Assembly (NCBI RefSeq): GCF_003382285.1 | Contig: NZ_QTJR01000001.1 | Span: forward strand, 372,001-436,000 | DNA: 64,000 nucleotides | Origin: Lysobacter soli | GTDB taxonomy: Bacteria > Pseudomonadota > Gammaproteobacteria > Xanthomonadales > Xanthomonadaceae | Reading direction: 5' to 3' | Shown here: positions 63,301-64,000 of the stretch, one piece after another | Position numbering within the stretch: the stretch's first letter is position 1 | Layout of the letters: every line of letters starts with the position of its first letter | The notes under the pieces: generated by a model | Told to the model about the DNA's origin: nothing | Databases searched by the model: none | What the model saw: the letters and a program-made list of their open reading frames with translations, nothing else | Position numbers and translations under genes: made by a program

Positions 63301-64000
63301 GCAAGCTTGGCGACGGTCGGGCCGTCGAACAGCGCACGCAGCGACAGCGTGATCCCCAGTTCCTTGTTGATGCGCGAGGTCAGCTGCGCGGCGAGCAGCG
63401 AATGCCCGCCTAGCGAGAAGAAATCATCGTCGACGCCGACTTCCGCGACGCCAAGGACTTTCGCCATGGCATCGGCGATCGTGCGTTCCAGCGCATTGCG
63501 CGGCGCGACGCGTTCGCCGGCCAGCTTCACGGTCAGGTCGGGCGCAGGCAGCGATTTGCGGTCGATCTTGCCGTTGGGCAGCAGCGGGATCGCATCGAGG
63601 AACAGGATGTGCTGCGGGATCATGTAATCGGGCAGCGACCCCTTGAGGTACGACACGAGCGCCGCTTCGTCGAGTGCACCGCCCTCGCCCACCACATACG
63701 CCACCAGACGCACGTCGCCGGGGCGATCCTCGCGCGCGACCACGACCGCGCGCGCGACCTGCGCATGCGCCGCAAGCAGCGCTTCGATCTCGCCCAGTTC
63801 GATGCGATAACCGCGCACCTTCACCTGGAAATCCAGGCGTCCCTGGTGTTCGAGCACGCCGTCCTGGCGCCAGCGGCCGCGATCGCCCGTGCGATACAGC
63901 AGCGCGCCCTTCGACGCCGCGAAGGGATCTGCCACGAAGCGCTCGGCCGTGAGCTCCGCGCGATCGAGATAGCCCAGCGTCACGCCTTCGCCGCCGATCC
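60384..64000 (-). CDS. Nonribosomal peptide synthetase, C-terminal part (A-T-C-T-TE-T); 5' end outside window
   Basis: Open to the right edge; about 1205 residues are visible. Order from the N side: end of an adenylation domain (GGEGVTLGYL, YRTGDRGRW, GRLDFQVKVRGYRIELGEIE, NGKIDRKSLP); carrier T1 (DDFFSLGGHSLLAAQ, Ser near 63401); a condensation domain with HHLIWDGWS (near 62820); carrier T2 (DDFFSLGGHSLQAVQ, Ser near 61711); a thioesterase with GGSMGG (near 61290) and a His in PGDHQGM; and a last carrier T3 (DNFFDLGGNSMLAVQ, Ser near 60585). No adenylation domain follows the condensation domain, and a carrier after the thioesterase is unusual. It is first of a coupled operon with two hydrolases and a flippase. 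The product is unknown. Confidence 0.93.
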   Translation of the reverse strand, partial: IGGEGVTLGYLDRAELTAERFVADPFAASKGALLYRTGDRGRWRQDGVLEHQGRLDFQVKVRGYRIELGEIEALLAAHAQVARAVVVAREDRPGDVRLVAYVVGEGGALDEAALVSYLKGSLPDYMIPQHILFLDAIPLLPNGKIDRKSLPAPDLTVKLAGERVAPRNALERTIADAMAKVLGVAEVGVDDDFFSLGGHSLLAAQLTSRINKELGITLSLRALFDGPTVAKLARMVQGMDGEALPAREPIKPLTDRTRGPMSVMQERLYLLEQFNPGQITYNTPSAHRLRGPLELDAFQAALNAMIQRQSVLRTTIGLIDGEPMQIVHDVVDVDITDVVDVSHLPKDEREAEVSRRMDALIQTPFELDRAPLIRSRLFRLGPEEHVWFFMTHHLIWDGWSFDLMYTDMAELYAAQLGKREPKLPELTVTYADFSAWHRDWLQGPEYAKQLAFWRERLGGVGHAIEALPTDLPRRPGMSGRGVTHRITVASDVTAALHETARKVDATLYMVLLTAYFALISRTSNLRELIVGTPVRGRNTAEVENLMGYFTSLLPLRMEIDPSMTFAQAVKQVKDVVLDSFAHPDIRLEDLVRELSVRSREGGAVLYHALFSFQDIRQRMCEWGPLTHERYPVFQTASTQDLGLWFVEQDTGLSGGFIYNADIFLDETAALLRDRYVAVLKALGRDPSLTLEQITQFDDGQPLRFGRTPEPAGDAQAEPAAATAEQTDEPLDEPGLQLLEIWRDLLRKPDIGADDDFFSLGGHSLQAVQMFHRFNKQTGVNLPLATLLTARTVRALAREYQRVSNDIHAHGDDARPDPWAPLVPIRPHGEGAPLFLVHAVGGNVLNYRPLAEAMPAGIPVYGLQALGLDGRTAPLDSVEKMAERYVREIRSVQPHGPYHVAGGSMGGIIAFEMAQQLMAAGETVGMLGLVDTSAEFGIRYRAQAQSGLSGRVRRLHRRMQGQTLGERIATLGGVVGGRLQASKLRQQAQQARDAGEELPHNVRYAELEATHMRAYVKYFVKPYAGGIVLFRADNQPPELSAKPKLGWEAMCGNVHVVPIPGDHQGMIESPALVAKLAAAILSAQGRGEPAPSVEKADASDNDAVADHDPRAIYLRELWKELLGVDVRAQDNFFDLGGNSMLAVQMSSRVAKDTGVRIQLMRLAATNLAQIAADLPMNIAREERSGMGSRMARTMKRLLRTPGTVE

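Noticed and set aside
60276-63413. Two long plus-strand frames (496 and 519 codons) opposite the NRPS
   Set aside because: Both mirror the NRPS codons, contain no recognisable motif and have no ribosome-binding site. The NRPS frame carries every expected motif in order.

Overview
The window is high-GC, gene-dense chromosomal DNA from a gammaproteobacterium, most likely Xanthomonadaceae and probably Lysobacter or a close relative. The grounds are the housekeeping gene orders (nnr-tsaE-amidase-mutL; pcnB-folK-panB-panC-panD-pgi; dapA next to a BamC-like lipoprotein, gcvR and a PrxQ-type bcp), the many GTG and ATGA/GTGA-coupled starts, a MutL carrying its own endonuclease motif, and dispersed REP-like palindromes with a gtcatycccgcg core. 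The genus is inferred; no 16S gene is present. No insertion sequence, prophage or CRISPR array was seen.

Positions 1-7150: the N-terminal part of rimO (minus strand), then a tightly overlapping plus-strand operon: dienelactone hydrolase-like, HIT, pxpB, pxpC, a 54-aa membrane protein, pxpA, DUF969, DUF979 and pcp. The pxp part reads as a complete route for pyroglutamate. Pcp releases 5-oxoproline from peptide N termini, the DUF969/DUF979 pair probably moves it across the membrane, and PxpABC converts it to glutamate.

Positions 7150-41250: mostly core genes. They are an M48 protease, dcd, the Fe-S carrier apbC/mrp, a TonB-dependent receptor, a DUF2147 protein, metG, an RnfB-like ferredoxin, a TraB/GumN protein, a DUF1684 lipoprotein, mutL, an amidase, tsaE, nnr, queG, pgi, panDCB, folK, pcnB, tRNA-Glu(CTC), a 7Fe ferredoxin, a BamC-like lipoprotein, dapA, gcvR, bcp, a PIN-PhoH ATPase, thiD, an alpha/beta hydrolase, a sulfatase-fold membrane transferase and galE. 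REP-like repeats fill several of the gaps.

Positions 41535-56535: an exopolysaccharide locus resembling exosortase-A (PEP-CTERM/EpsH-type) polysaccharide clusters. It holds a Wza-like export lipoprotein, a Wzc-like chain-length protein, a kinase-like ATPase that has lost its Walker A lysine, an outer-membrane barrel, four glycosyltransferases, an O-antigen ligase/polymerase, two polysaccharide deacetylases, a convergent YdcF/ElyC-like gene, and a Cys-rich beta-helix protein with a C-terminal membrane tail. Neither an exosortase nor a priming sugar-phosphate transferase is in the window.

Positions 56536-64000: a 666-bp gene-free stretch full of palindromes, then a minus-strand operon entering from beyond the right edge. 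It encodes a nonribosomal peptide synthetase (visible order A-T-C-T-TE-T), two alpha/beta hydrolases resembling those of exosortase-A loci, and a Wzx-like flippase, all overlapping or nearly so. This NRPS-hydrolase-flippase operon facing an exopolysaccharide operon is the most unusual feature of the window. It suggests peptide or aminoacyl chemistry tied to an exported glycan or glycolipid.
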